A stretch of 64,000 nt of DNA from Rhododendron vialii (Eukaryota; Streptophyta; Magnoliopsida; Ericales; Ericaceae), in the NCBI RefSeq assembly GCF_030253575.1, contig NC_080559.1:28174501-28238500 (forward strand), read 5' to 3'. Shown here in pieces: positions 1-11,563 of the stretch (its first letter is position 1; every line of letters starts with the position of its first letter). Both the position numbers and the translations under genes were made by a program. The notes beneath the pieces were generated by a model that worked only from the letters and a program-made list of their open reading frames with translations, did no database searches and was not told the DNA's origin.

Positions 1-488
1 TTTGTATACATGCGTATTTCAATTGGTATTTTTTTCTTCTCTTCTTCGCCTACTCTATATCTTCTTCTCTTCACCTACAAACTATTTCTTTTTTTCCCTC
101 AAAAAGTGAAGCTCATATCTCTCGATCATCTACAATTCAACCAATCATTGCCGGATTAAGGTATTTCACTCTTCTTTCCCGTTTCTATTTTTTTTCCCCA
201 AAAAAATTTCATAATAGGAGGGAAAAAATTCACTAATTTATCCCCAAAATTAAGAAAGGGAATCGATATGTTTTTGCCAAAAAAAAATATAAATGGAGGA
301 AAGTGAATGGTAAGAAACAGAGTGGAAGAGAGAGTGAAATCGTAGTGGACCCTTATTTTTGTTATGGACTAGAGGTAACCATTGTGAAGCTCAATATTGT
401 TAAGCTTAGCAACCTTTTAAGTGAATAATCAAAAGCTGATGTGTCAACTTTTGGTTATTCTTTTTTGATTATACCACTGTGGATGGCC
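1..488. mobile_element. Tourist/Harbinger-like MITE, left end outside window
   Basis: The right end reads ...ATAATCCCACTG-type terminal sequence ending GGATGGCC and is followed by TTA, a plausible 3-bp PIF/Harbinger target duplication. The body (TTCTTCGCCTACTCTATATC, then a CTCGATCATC tract) recurs at 27,969-28,662, and that copy starts with the matching inverted terminus GGCCATCC after TAA. There is no coding capacity. The left terminus lies before base 1, so the full length is not visible. A smaller relative with the same sub-terminal sequence sits at 18,153-18,606. Confidence 0.7.
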
Positions 489-2082
489 TTAGGCAAACAC
501 TGAGAGGTTGTTTAGTAAAGGTTTTTAGGGGGGGTTCTTCGAATAATAAGCGAAGAGATATAGATAGAGAGATGGAAGAAATAAGTGCGGAGAAAATTTA
601 TTGAAAACCGTCCGAAGAGAGATGGAAGAAATAAGTGCGGAGAAAATTTATTGAAAACCGTGCCGCGGAAGAGGGAGTGGATTTGGGAGGCCAAAATTGA
701 ACAAAGCCTCAGTGTTATAGCAGTTTTTTTTTTTTTTTTTATCAGACAGTGTTATAGCAGTTTGCTGTAGTCATATACATGTGTTTACAAGTATAGTATA
801 CGTACACTCTATTCATACAGCTATTAATATTCTTTAAAGGTATTCATGTACTTCCACACACAAGCATACATGTATGTCTAGTCAGGGCCTAAGGAGTATA
901 TACGGAATACTGTTTGTTGCCACACCAAAATGCAACTGCTTGAACATTTCAGCACACACTTGCTCCGGCAATAACAACAGCCGGTGCACACTGCACAGTG
1001 TAAAACGTTCGTTTCGCTATGCTTTAGATTGAAGGATGAACATGTAACCTTAGAACGTGCACGCAATAATTTGAAATCTACACACTCAAACCAGCAAGAG
1101 GAGTGTTTAACTTTTGTAAGATGAAAAGCTAATGAACCTCGCTGGGGAAATATGAATCACGAGTCACTTGCCACGTTTAATCAAAGTGACAAAAATGAAA
1201 ATATGCCACTTGAAATTACCTGTAATTCAACCAGGCAACAAGGGGAAAGGAAATAGTAAAATCCCATATTTAACAGCATTGCAGCAATAAAATGTGAGTT
1301 TCAAGTTTTTCTGTTTTAACGAAAAGACATACAGTAATTAAATTGCGTAGAAAAATAAAGGAAGCTATCTATATTCCCAGTTCATGTGTCTAGGAAGAAT
1401 TTACAAATATCTTGTCACATTTATCATGAGAGAGATGCCGGGGGCCATAGTCAAATTAAGTTTGATGCGGCTGTGAATCTCAGCTTAGTCACATGCTCTT
1501 CTACACCATTATCAAACGAGAACTCACTTCCTTATTCTGACCTAGCTCAATATGATCCAGTCCTACTAGTCCAGAAAAATTGGAGATATCATTTGCATAA
1601 ATCACCATCAATATAGTTACTACGACCAATTACAAGAATAATCTAATATGCATTACCTCTGGAAAAACGTCACGATGTGGAGGAGGGTTGTTGTACGTTG
1701 ATAATCTACATAGAATTAAGCAACAAGCCTAGAAAATCTTCGATTCGATAATTTTCTACTCATGTAATTCTCTCTAATGAGGTGCATACATAGTTTTACT
1801 ATCATTCGGCTTGGTGTGTAATGTGAACATAAAAGCTTAGCCATCTGGGTAAAGCATCAACTAAACCACATTCATTCACCTTATTTCAGTAGGGCTGCAA
1901 TGGTACATCACTAAGGAGTGGACAAGAGGAAGCCCCAAGCGAAGGGTTCAAATAATAACAGGTAAAATTACTACAACCCGTACGTAACATCCATAAATAT
2001 CACAATTCTATTCCACATGGATATTACAAACGCGTAACCTATGGTACCTTACAACTTGTAGCCGTGGATAAGAACATCACTT
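489..2082. other. Intergenic DNA, no gene seen
   Basis: No supportable coding region is present. It holds a short 50-bp-period duplication near 571-661 and a T-tract near 724. Its right part, roughly 1,850-2,082, is probably the 3' UTR of the minus-strand cytochrome b561 gene. The short open frames here have no recognisable family features. Confidence 0.6.
571..661. repeat. Tandem duplication, 50-bp period
   Basis: A block starting GATGGAAGAAATAAGTGCGG and ending AAAACCGT occurs at 571-611 and again at 621-661, essentially identical. A degraded relative (GAGAGATAGATAG...AAAACCGTG) is in intron 2 of the LTI65-like gene near 23,115-23,150, so this is a piece of a dispersed repeat. Confidence 0.75.
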
Positions 2083-5000
2083 TCATATTGCAGAGTAGCT
2101 ATAGTCATCTTCGACTGGACCTTGAGAGAGAGCTGTCAATAGCACAAAAGTTCCATACAATACAGTGATAATGGCAGTGAAGTTGACTAGAAAAGCCTCA
2201 GAGCCATATTTAGCGAGGCCAGAGTTCTCAAGGAATGTCAGCTTCTCGAGGAACCCCAACGTGGCAGTGGCAACAGCCAAGATGTAGACGAATATTCCAA
2301 ACAGCACATGCCATGGAAGTGATTCTCTTCTAATTGCAGCCGTTCCCCCAGGGTAGAAGAAAGCAACAAATCCATAAAGCCACTGAAAATTTATTCACAC
2401 TATTAGCCAAAATTTCAGCAAAATGGGAAAAATCATTGGAAAAATAACTGAACAAATACGGTGTGAATTTATAGGCTTACAATATAGGACTTGGACATAA
2501 AGCTAACCGAATAGCAAAATTGGCAACCTCGTAGCTTGTGGATGACATTGTGATATCTACTCTAATATATAAAGGGAGAGCACCCTTTTGGTGTCTCTCC
2601 TTTTGTGTCATGTATTTTCTTTTTCCATAAATACCCTCCTAAGAGAAAAAAAACGTAATACAATTATGAGGATATATTAGACATTTTAACACAAAAAAAA
2701 CCACCTAAAAACAGTCTTCCATACCCACATCACCAACTGCCCACGTTTGGATACATCCCTTTTCCCTTCAACTGCTCCGGCCCTTCACACCCAGACCCAC
2801 GCTCAGACCCACACCCAGCAAGTCATTCAATTCCTTGCCATGGCCAACAGCCTCATGCTCCTCTCTCGAGTCAGGCGTACGTGTTCGCTTGCAAGATGTG
2901 CAACCGGAAGTTCCCGTCCTTCCAAGCACTCGACAACGGACGGAGACTTCCTCCATGTTCAGGCGCCGGAAAAGCCAAAGACGCACGAGTGCTCTATTTG
3001 CAGGCTGGAGTTCACGATAGGGCAGGCGCTTGGGCACCGTCCCAGCACGAGTGCTCTATTTGCGGGCTGGAGTTCGCGATAGGGCAGGCGCTTGGGCACC
3101 GTCCCACCACCGACGGAAAGGCAGAGGACCGGCCCAGTTTGGAGCATTCGGTTGGCAGCGAGAAGAGAGAGAGGTTATTGGATTTGAGTTTGACGCTGGC
3201 GCCAATGTTTAGTGTTCTTAACTTGGGGTAAATTTTTGTGCACTATACTACTCCCTACTTTTGATTGGGCCCCATTAATTCAGACTAGAGGTCGGGGCAC
3301 ACGCGATGCGTGTGCAAGTTGGATTTTCAAAATATTTTTGTAAAAATACTTCCCACTTATTGTTTGATCAAATTTTCACAAATGTTCTAAAAATCTGACT
3401 TGCACATGCATCGCGTGTGTCCCGGCCTCTAGTGTAAGTATAAGGTACAGAATATGATATCATTCTTCCCATAGCAAGAGTAATCGTATTCTTAACACTG
3501 GGATATACGAGAACCTTGCTTCTAATCTTGGCAAGACCTTGTGTTACAAAATCATGCTTGTTGAAATACTACACAACTAAAACACACAAATCTACAATAG
3601 TTTGTCAAAAATGACAAAAGTTTACCAGACTAACATGAAAGTATACATTGGAATATGGATGCTGTACAAGAATGATAAGAGAACCCGCATTATTAATGTA
3701 AGCAAGAATCTTTCCACATTGGACCTATCTATCAGGACTGAAATTGTTTAAGAACTAGTTAAGAGCATTTATATTGATTGACGGGAAATCCAGGATCCGA
3801 TTGTAGTTACCTGAATGCCATAGAGGGAAATAACTCCAATTCCAAGCCAGGAGTGTAAACTGTACAGATTGGCAATACTGCTCTCATTGTGATACTTAAA
3901 TGCCGCATAAACACCGATTATACCGAGTATCAGTGCTATAGCATGCAGAACTAGGTGAATTATTTTTTTCTCTTCTTTTTTGAAAGGAAGAGCTTTGTAA
4001 CTAATAATGGCTGCATAAGAAGAAATACAGATAAATATTACTCCGTGTGTGAAAATAAAAGTTCAGCAATAGCCGCACAACAATAACAAATAAAGAAAAC
4101 CCAATGATTACCTTCACCTCCAATGATAATCAAACCAATCAACATCAGAACAGGATGAAGCTGTTTTGGGAGGGAAAAAAAGCGAGACATAAGATTCACA
4201 ACTAACATGGGCAAAACATGATTAAAACCGCACAGTACTTGGGGCAAAACAGACCACTTCAGACATACTATTATTCAAACTTCAAAGAACCCAAAGAAAC
4301 TGACAAAATAGCTATGACATAAAACCAGCCACATCGGATGTAAGCCCTTCAATACAAATCCATCTACCTTTGTTAAATGCAAAATTCAAGGACAGTTTAT
4401 CGATTAGATCACAGCCTACCCCATACTTCGTGATCCGTTAGGACCATTACCAACCTTCAAGCCATCTGAAGCTACCTAGTCCACAGAGGATTCCACGGAG
4501 GATTCAGGGCTGCTCAAGAACCAGTTGGATGCGAACCAAGTCCAATTTGTTTTCTTAAATTACTGAGAATGTTGCACACTTATGTTAAATGCCTCTTCAC
4601 ATATATATTAACCAATTGAAAGGATGATCTCCTTCGGGGAGATTTGAGGATTTGCAGCATACTATTAGTCATCGAATATGGCTAGAACCAAGAAACACTT
4701 TTAGGTTAACCGCAGCTCATCATTTCAGTAGTGTTATTTTTTTAATGTAGGTTTCTCATGATGGAACTAGAGGTCCCAATGATAAAACAGGTTTATTGGG
4801 AGGGTAACCAATGCGTGGATATGCTAGCCAACATAGCAAGGAATGAGAAATATGAAGACTTTGTCGTTTTTGGAATGCTCCTCCTAGTATTGAAGTCCTA
4901 TAGACTAAGGTTTCTGGTAATTTCTTAACCCCAGACTTCCGTTCAAGAGCTAATTTATAGTGTAATGCATCATATTTTTTATCCACAAAAACAAAATAAA

Positions 5001-6767
5001 GACAAAAATCAATGTTGTTGATTTTTACCACAAAAAGTAGCACTTGGTAAAGTTGTTGACTTCTTGTCAATACAATTTGTTGTTATTATCTTAATACTCC
5101 AAAATAGGACAAAAAGGTGGAAAATCAAGATTCTGATCACTTTAAAATTGAAAATTCAGAAAACGTACACCAAGCAACAGCACTGGAGCACTAAGGTATT
5201 GCTTTCAAGAACGTGGGGCTATTTGTATTTGTGTGTAACCAAACAAAACTCTCGTAGCAAAGTGACAAACCTAGCAGGGCTGCCAACCCATCTACTTAAG
5301 TGGTCAAGACCGAACGCAGCCACCACGTGATTCATCAATTAAGAGTGGTCCAAAATGTATAAGATAAGAAGCCAACCCCCAAGGTGTGTGAGGTGGAGAT
5401 TTTAAGTCCTTGGCTCATATTCCGCAAGGGGGAAAAAATGAAGAAGAGTAGGTGCCTGAGTTGCTCCCAAATGTGGGTTTTTGCCAACAAGAGAGATAAC
5501 AAGAAGGGAAAGGATTTACCCAAAAAAAAAAAAAAACAAGAAGGGAAGGTAGGGTATGTATTCATGAGGTGATGTTGGTGCAAATACAGTTTTAGGACTT
5601 CTTTTCATCCATAAACTCTCTATTTTGTTTGTCCTTGCTAGTGTGGCATTACAAAACTACCCTCCACATAATAAGGAGAAAAATGAGATGCATGAAAGAA
5701 GAGTGAAGAGTGTTGAAGATCAAGAAAAGAAAGAAGAGTGTTAAAATCAATTCCTAATATAAAATAAGAAGTGAGAATCAGATTAACAGCCCCGGAAAGC
5801 CTCCTACACCAACCAACCCACTCACCCACCATTGGCACCAACGATTAAAAAACCCAAAAAAAACAAAAAAAACTCTCTCGAGAAAAATAATTGAAAGCAC
5901 AAAAACCTATGTCGAGCAACCTTGGAAAGCATCTTACTGCATGATGAAGTCAACCATCCAAGTTGAAAATGAAAAACAAACACACTCATATGACAGATAG
6001 GATAAATATTCGACTTCTGATATTGGAAAAGAAATGGTCACCTTCAAAAGGCAATGCCCAAAGACCTATATAGTTTTATGGGGCAATTAGTCTGGACGGC
6101 TCTACCTCTACCATACGGTGCTTGAATCCCTTGAGTTCCAAAAATGCAGCAAAATTTTGTATTTTTTTTGTTTTTGTAATATTGTCGGCACTGAAACCAT
6201 TCGTACAAAAGAAAAACTAAATGAAAATCGACTAAAATTTGTGAGTACGCATAGACATAATCCAAACCAAACCGAATCGCAAGTCCCAAATCAATTGGCA
6301 TAAGTAGATGTTGTTGGTCAACAAAGTAAAATCAGACCCTATAAATTTTCAACTGGAATTAACACTTTTTACTTTATACACAGAGGTCCCTGTAAATAAA
6401 TTTTGTATACGTTTTTGTCCCCGCTGAGCGAAAACCACCCTCAATCAGAAAATAGCAGCAACATAAATAACAGTCTCAACGAAAAAGCAGAAACAGAAAA
6501 AAAAAATAATAATAATCGAGGGATACGAATTTTGCAAAATAAGGAAGAAAGGAGGATGAAATTGAAGGACGAGGAGGTATAGTGGTGGGCGAGAAGAGAA
6601 CACAATACAATACGTACATTGAAGATGAGGCTTTTGTCGGTGGATTCCCAGGCCAAGCCGCCTCTGAAGTAGATGTTCCAAACCAACACCAGAACCGCGC
6701 CCGCTATCGCCAGCGCGTGCACCACGAACGACAGCGGCAACGCCTTCACCGGAATAGCTATCGCCAT
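2083..6767 (-). CDS. Cytochrome b561, ascorbate-dependent transmembrane electron transporter (CYB561A/ACYB type)
   Basis: Four exons read on the minus strand: 6618-6767, 4112-4160, 3811-4010 and 2083-2382. All join in phase at GT-AG borders to give 232 aa. The start MAIAIPVKALPLSFVVHALA matches the N-terminus of plant CYB561 proteins, which are about 230 aa. The four histidines expected to bind the two b hemes are visible: LHP (H52), the HLVLH pair (H85/H89), YSLHSW (H119) and PWH (H158). Several hydrophobic segments fit the six-helix fold, and the C-terminus ends DDYSYSAI as in relatives. By family knowledge it moves electrons from cytosolic ascorbate across the tonoplast or another endomembrane to monodehydroascorbate or ferric chelates. 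Intron 1 (2,457 bp) is non-coding, and intron 3 carries a Helitron-like insertion. Nothing in the coding sequence looks damaged. Confidence 0.93.
2556..3432 (+). mobile_element. Helitron-like non-autonomous element in intron 3 of CYB561
   Basis: The 5' end TCTACTCTAATATATAAAGG resembles plant Helitron starts and follows a host A. The 3' end has a short hairpin (CACATGC, loop ATC, GCGTGTG) about nine bases before CTAG, followed by a host T. This is the A/T insertion pattern typical of Helitrons, with no target duplication. Inside is a broken ZAT-type zinc-finger gene fragment, as expected for an element class known to capture genes. No Rep/helicase coding is present. A caution is that the last 150 bp are themselves a foldback repeat also found alone at 45,645-45,793, so the 3' boundary could belong to that repeat instead. 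Confidence 0.5.
2747..3231 (+). pseudogene. C2H2 zinc-finger (ZAT11/12-like) gene fragment, frameshifted
   Basis: Pieces of a plant C1-2i zinc-finger repressor are readable in two frames. ANSLMLLSRV is followed by a first finger (FACKMCNRKFPSFQAL), then a second finger core (HECSICxLEFxIGQALG) present twice, then LLDLSLTLAP, which resembles the C-terminal EAR repression motif (DLNLTP). The duplicated second finger has a 62-bp period (starts 2,983 and 3,045). Because 62 is not a multiple of three, the duplication shifts the frame. The GGH of the QALGGH signature is altered in every copy, so zinc-binding histidines are lost. It lies inside an intron of a gene on the opposite strand and inside a likely Helitron. 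I call it a captured, non-functional fragment. Confidence 0.8.
3284..3433. repeat. 150-bp foldback repeat with CTAG termini
   Basis: The element starts ACTAGAGGTCGGGGCACACG and ends with its inverted complement CCTCTAGT. Each arm also holds its own small palindrome (CACACGCGATGCGTGTG type). A second copy with the same ends and the shared core TTGTTTGATCAAATTTTCAC is at 45,645-45,793. It could be a short MITE with TA duplications, or paired Helitron-type 3' ends. Confidence 0.75.
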
Positions 6768-7422
6768 CTCTCTCTCTGCTCTGCTCTGGTCTGCTCTTAT
6801 CTAAGCTGTTCGGTCGGGCGGGGGTTGGGGGATGCAGAGGAATATGGTGCTGCACGAGGAAGGCGACGACTCGATCCGTACCTATAAATTGGACGCTTTT
6901 ATTTTTCAATACAAGTCGCCTTGGTTCCGTCTGCACCTGTGATTCGTGTGGGAGGATACGGACCGTTGGATTGAGATTAAACTCCATCTTGTTTGGAATG
7001 ATTGCCACGTGGCATATGATAATAGGGCTGCGTGTTGTGCGATTCGTGTCAAAATTTCCGCCCATGGCTTTATCTGTAGTGTATTCCCCTTCAATGGTCA
7101 GGACATCAGCTAAAAATTACTCCTAGACCTCGCGCCTCATCGAATCTGTAATAGGAGTAATTTGTTTTTTTTTTTTTTTTCTTGTAGTGAGTAGTTGGGA
7201 ACTTGGGATGTTTAGGTGGAGTTGTACCAACATAAACAAAAAGTGAGTTTTGTCGTTATTCAATTTTTTCGCGTTTATTAATTTTACGTTAATTTTATTT
7301 TTTAAATTATTAATTATTCTCGACGAAAGAAATTGAAAAATCCAAAAAAAAATGCTTTTACCCAAAAATTTAGGAAAATATCCAATTTTAAGCTAGAAAG
7401 TGTCACTTTTTGAGCTTAAAAG

Positions 7423-7603
7423 CAAAGTTCTCAATACCGTACCGGTCAGCGTACCGTTTTCACTATTGAAATAGTACGTACCGATACCGGGCTGTATCCC
7501 GGTACCGTTCTGGATTTACCGCAATTAATACGGAGTATTATATATATATTTAATATATATCTACCATGTTGCATAATTTTAAGTATAAACATAAACAAAA
7601 TGT

Positions 7604-7647
<44 letters not shown>

Positions 7648-7824
7648 ATTTTGTACCGGCCGGAACACCGGAAAATGTCCGAAACAGACCGGTATCGTCC
7701 GGTACATCCGGTATTGGCTGAAATAGGCCGGTATTTCAACCAGAACGGATCTTGATTTTTTGTGTTCCGTTTAAGTACCGGTACGGTACGTACCGGCCGG
7801 TACGAAACGGATTTCATAACTCTG
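7423..7824. mobile_element. hAT-type MITE with 8-bp target duplication
   Basis: A 402-bp element is flanked by perfect CTTAAAAG at 7,415-7,422 and 7,825-7,832, the 8-bp duplication expected for hAT transposons. The termini are imperfect inverted repeats beginning CAAAGTTCTCAATACCG and CAGAGTTATGAAATCCG. Internal sub-terminal sequence is rich in GTACCGG motifs. A (GA)n run occupies 7,606-7,642. There is no transposase coding, so it is non-autonomous. Confidence 0.85.
7606..7642. repeat. (GA)n microsatellite
   Basis: About 18 GA units lie inside the hAT-type MITE. Confidence 0.95.
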
Positions 7825-9754
7825 CTTAAAAGTGGATATTTTCATAAATATTTGGGTAAAAGTAAAACTATTTTACTTTTTCGATTCCTCTGGTCAGGAC
7901 GAATCAATAATCAGCAAAAGTTTGGCGCAAAACTAACGAACGCAATTTTTTTTTAATGAGGACAAAACTTCCAAAAAAATCCTAAAAGTTAATTGGAACT
8001 CAACCTAATATACCTCCCAAATCCGAAAATAATTGATTGTAGAATTATTACCATTGAAATAGTGACACCATGTACCTCCAAAAATATCTAAAGATCTAAT
8101 TCAATTTATGCACTCACACCTTCTTTTATTCAAAATCCATTACATCACTTACTTCTTTTATTCGAAAATCCATTAGTTTTACTAATGCAGAAGAAGATTA
8201 CTTGCTCCTGGAGCACTGTAACGTGGTGTTCCAAGGGTCTCTCTTCTTCACCATATATCAGTATAGATTCTATCACTATGTGTGGCTCTCACACAAATGC
8301 CTGATAGAAAAGACCGTAAAACGATACATGGTGGTGCTCCAACAACACTGAATAATCACTCCACTAAGGCACCACCAATCATATCAACCTAAAATAACAA
8401 GTACTCCAAATATGAATACAGAAAGAAGAGTACAGAATTATGGAGTACTTTGCTTTCGATTTTCTCTTGTTTGTTTATTTGTAAATGGCAGATTTCTTCC
8501 TGGGGTCATATACAATGTTGTTGGGGTATATATATTATAAATAAAATCATTGATAACACATTGCAGTTAATATACAATCCTGGCCCAGACCCGCTGCCGG
8601 AGGAGGAGGAGGAGGTATTAAATAACATCAGAGACTCAGAGTGAACGAAAGAGTGAAGCAATGCCCATGGGAGCGCATTGTTTGGGCTAAGTAAAAGTTG
8701 CTGATCTCTTTTTCTTGTATTCTCTTCCTTGGAAAAGACACCTCATGCATCATCTGCTGTCTCGCATCCATCGAGATGAGAGTGTTGCGTCTGACTTATC
8801 TTCCCTAAGGTCTACCGTATTGAAAGGTCATTTCTCGAATCCGAATAATAAAACGAATCATTTTCATTCATTCAGTGTCTACGGTGAGGCGCGACCCACA
8901 ACAAACGAAAGGGGAATGTTTGTTGTAGCCCTATTTTAGTAGATTAGACTTGGTAAGCTGACTTTCTCATTAGATTTAGTAGAAGCGGGCTATTCAACGA
9001 GAATCAGAGAAAGAGAAGACATTCAAGTGCAATTGCAACTTTGGTCTATTTCGATTGTCACTAAGATCAAAAGTGAGAAAGGAGCTAATAGTAGGTGGGT
9101 GAGGTTGCATCGGGGAAGTGGTCTAGCATTTTCTCACCCATCCAAAAGGAGAGTTCTGATTAGAAGTGATTAAGCGGAAAAGACTTGTTGCTGAAATAGC
9201 AATTCATTTCATCTAAGATTCTATTTATGTGTTGGCGAGATTGAGCGAGTAATTCAATCCAAATATTTTTGATTCCCAACATACGTGTCGTTTGAGAATT
9301 CTCGTTTCTGGCAAAGTCAAGTTTGACTACAATCATCATCTTTCTTGACAAAGACAAAAATTGTGGACAATAATTAAAGGAGAAAACGAAAAAGAAAAAA
9401 GGCAAAGAAGCAGATGGAAGAAGCTCCCCACATGATGTATGCAGTGACGTTGCTGTCACATTTCGGAGACTAATGACAGATTTGATAGGGAAAATGAACA
9501 ATACGTAGTAAAATTAACGTTATTACTCGACGACGACAAGGACGACGGCCCTTCTGCCCATCATGGTGGCTAGGTTCAATGTCCACGTTAAAGTCCCTTA
9601 AGAGGGATAACCCATCGGTTCACCAGAAATGAGAATAAAATTGGCCCAAAGAAGTACTAGTATAATCAGAGGACCAATAAAATTGCAGTTCCACCATTTC
9701 ATGTACAAAAATGTATACTGAGGGCCCATTTTCGCTAACCATTATAAACCACAA

Positions 9755-9900
9755 TTTTTTGGTTTTTAATTTTTTTCGCGTTTATTAATTTTGCGCTAAA
9801 CTTTTATGTATTATTGGTTCGTCGCAACGAGAAAAATTGAAAAAGTACAAAATTGTGACTTTTACACAAATGTTTTTGAAAATATCCAAGAAAAAACTAG
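9755..9900. repeat. Single arm of the 7.2-8.0 kb foldback repeat
   Basis: It shares TTTTTTCGCGTTTATTAATT, the GTCGCAACGAGAAAAATTGA region and the TTTTGAAAATATCCAAG stretch with both arms of the palindrome at 7.2-8.0 kb. No second arm was seen here. Confidence 0.55.
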
Positions 9901-11563
9901 TAACTTTTTGGGCTTCTCAATGGGAGCGAGAAAGGAGCGCGCTCCTTACTCAGGATCGCCGATTTGAGCTCTCATCTCGGGAGCCATCTCGGGAGCACGC
10001 ACACATTGGAAGCTCCCTGCAACCAAGTTCTTGACTTTACTACAATTCTAATACCAATTGGCTTCAATCTTACCAAACCCAACTTATACCAGCACACAAA
10101 AGCTTTACTAAGACCTTGGCAATAACTCAAAGAATCAGTGGTCAATCAAGAAACCTACATCTTCTCCAGTAAGAAAGAGGATAAACGTAAAGCCCCTCTC
10201 ACCAAATGGAGAAATTTTTGGGAAACTCAATAAGTTCCTTTAACTGAACTTGAACCATTCCTGTCCGTTAACTATCGGTTATCTTTGCAGGATTGTTGCA
10301 GTTTCAGAGGCAGCAAAACATTCAACAGTCTATGCCACTTGAGACTTGAAACTAAGGAGCTTGGAAAAACAAGTAACCATAAAAGAGATGGAAACAGAAA
10401 TCTCAATTTTGCTGGAGGTCCTACATTATGGACCTCTTTCAATTCTCACATTACTAGTACAGGTAAGACATTTTCCAGAAAAAGAAAGTAAGTTTTCAGG
10501 AACACAGGGCCTCTTTCACCAACTAGGTCATTTTGAACAACTGAGAGTTTGTAACAGAAATGTTTCTCGGCTGTTTGACATTGGCAGCACATTCCTTCTA
10601 TTAATAAGCTCAAAGATTAGCAGCACGTTAGTCAAGAAAGGGATACTTTTTAAGAATATGCGAAGACTGTCAATTGCTCTAATGAACAAGTACAAAAATT
10701 TCACGTATAGAAGAGATGCATGGTGAACACTTGAAGCCCCAAATTCTATTGGAATTACCACGATAGATGTTTGCTAACCCAGGCAATTGATCAGTTCAAC
10801 AGCACATGCTCATGTGGCAAACCGTGTCCTAAGAGTCTACAATACGAAAATCACGACTATCATGGCGAATTCCGACATTTTTGTGTAATATTGATGTATC
10901 GTGTATGGCTATAGGCCAATAGTGCTGCTGCAAACTTAATGAAATACAGGAAATATGGCTTCCGTTGGGAAGTATGCATTCAAGTTTGCAAAAAGGTCAC
11001 TGTAGGTCAAACTATCTAAAAATGACAATTTTGATTGAAACTAGGTTTCTTTACTCACTCTGGATGTAAATTACTTATGCCAGTAACATGTAAATGGATT
11101 CGCATGTGGAAGAAATTCATGTAATAGACTGGCATAATATGTGATAGATGGAATTCACTTCAAGCATAGACACCAAGATAGAGATATGAGGTGCATGTTC
11201 CAAACTAAAACTGAGCTGGTGTTTATTATTCCATTTTCGGGTGTAGAAGTATGACTTTATCTACAACTAGTTTTTTTCCTCCTATAAACATTGAGAAGTC
11301 TCTTCTTTCTCCCAAATGAAAATTGCCTGTGACCCAAACCAGGGAGCAGATATCCAGATTGAGCTTACCAATAACCAAAGCGTATGTATGATGCACATGA
11401 AGGCTAGGTGCTCTCTCAGATTGGTAATCAATTGTTGAAGTTCCAGCACAAGCTGCATATAGAAACCACATTTAATTACGATCAGAGGTGATGAAGCCTC
11501 AATACAGTTGTAAATGATCCCAAATTTATACATGTAGTGCCGACACTTCCTGCTATGTCATGC

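Larger units (their letters stand above)
7225..7955. repeat. Foldback repeat split by a hAT-type MITE
   Basis: The left arm (about 7,225-7,414: TTTTTTCGCGTTTATTAATT ... CTTTTACCCAAAAATTTAGG) is matched in inverted orientation by the right arm (about 7,833-7,955). The two are separated only by the hAT-like MITE and its target duplication. The MITE therefore inserted at or near the centre of an older palindromic element. A third, single arm lies near 9,755-9,900. Confidence 0.65.
6768..11563. other. Intergenic DNA with nested repeats, no gene seen
   Basis: This separates two minus-strand genes. The first ~130 bp are probably the promoter and 5' UTR of the cytochrome b561 gene. It holds a foldback repeat with a nested hAT MITE (7.2-8.0 kb) and a related single arm near 9.75-9.90 kb. 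The 3' UTR of the SHOC1 gene is probably in the last few hundred bases. A stretch near 10,285-10,726 has a longish open frame (126 aa) with no recognised family. Confidence 0.55.

Noticed and set aside
4756-5070. 104-aa minus-strand open frame in CYB561 intron 1
   Set aside because: It lies within an intron with no recognisable domain and is not needed for the well-matched gene model.
6445-7065. 206-aa minus-strand open frame over the CYB561 first exon
   Set aside because: A different frame from MAIAIPVKAL; it spans promoter and intron and has no family features.
10285-10726. 126-aa open frame with a coiled-coil-like start (LEKQVTIKEMETEISILLE)
   Set aside because: It might be a decayed exon, but there are no matching neighbouring exons and no family I can name; adjacent frames carry stops. 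Left as intergenic.
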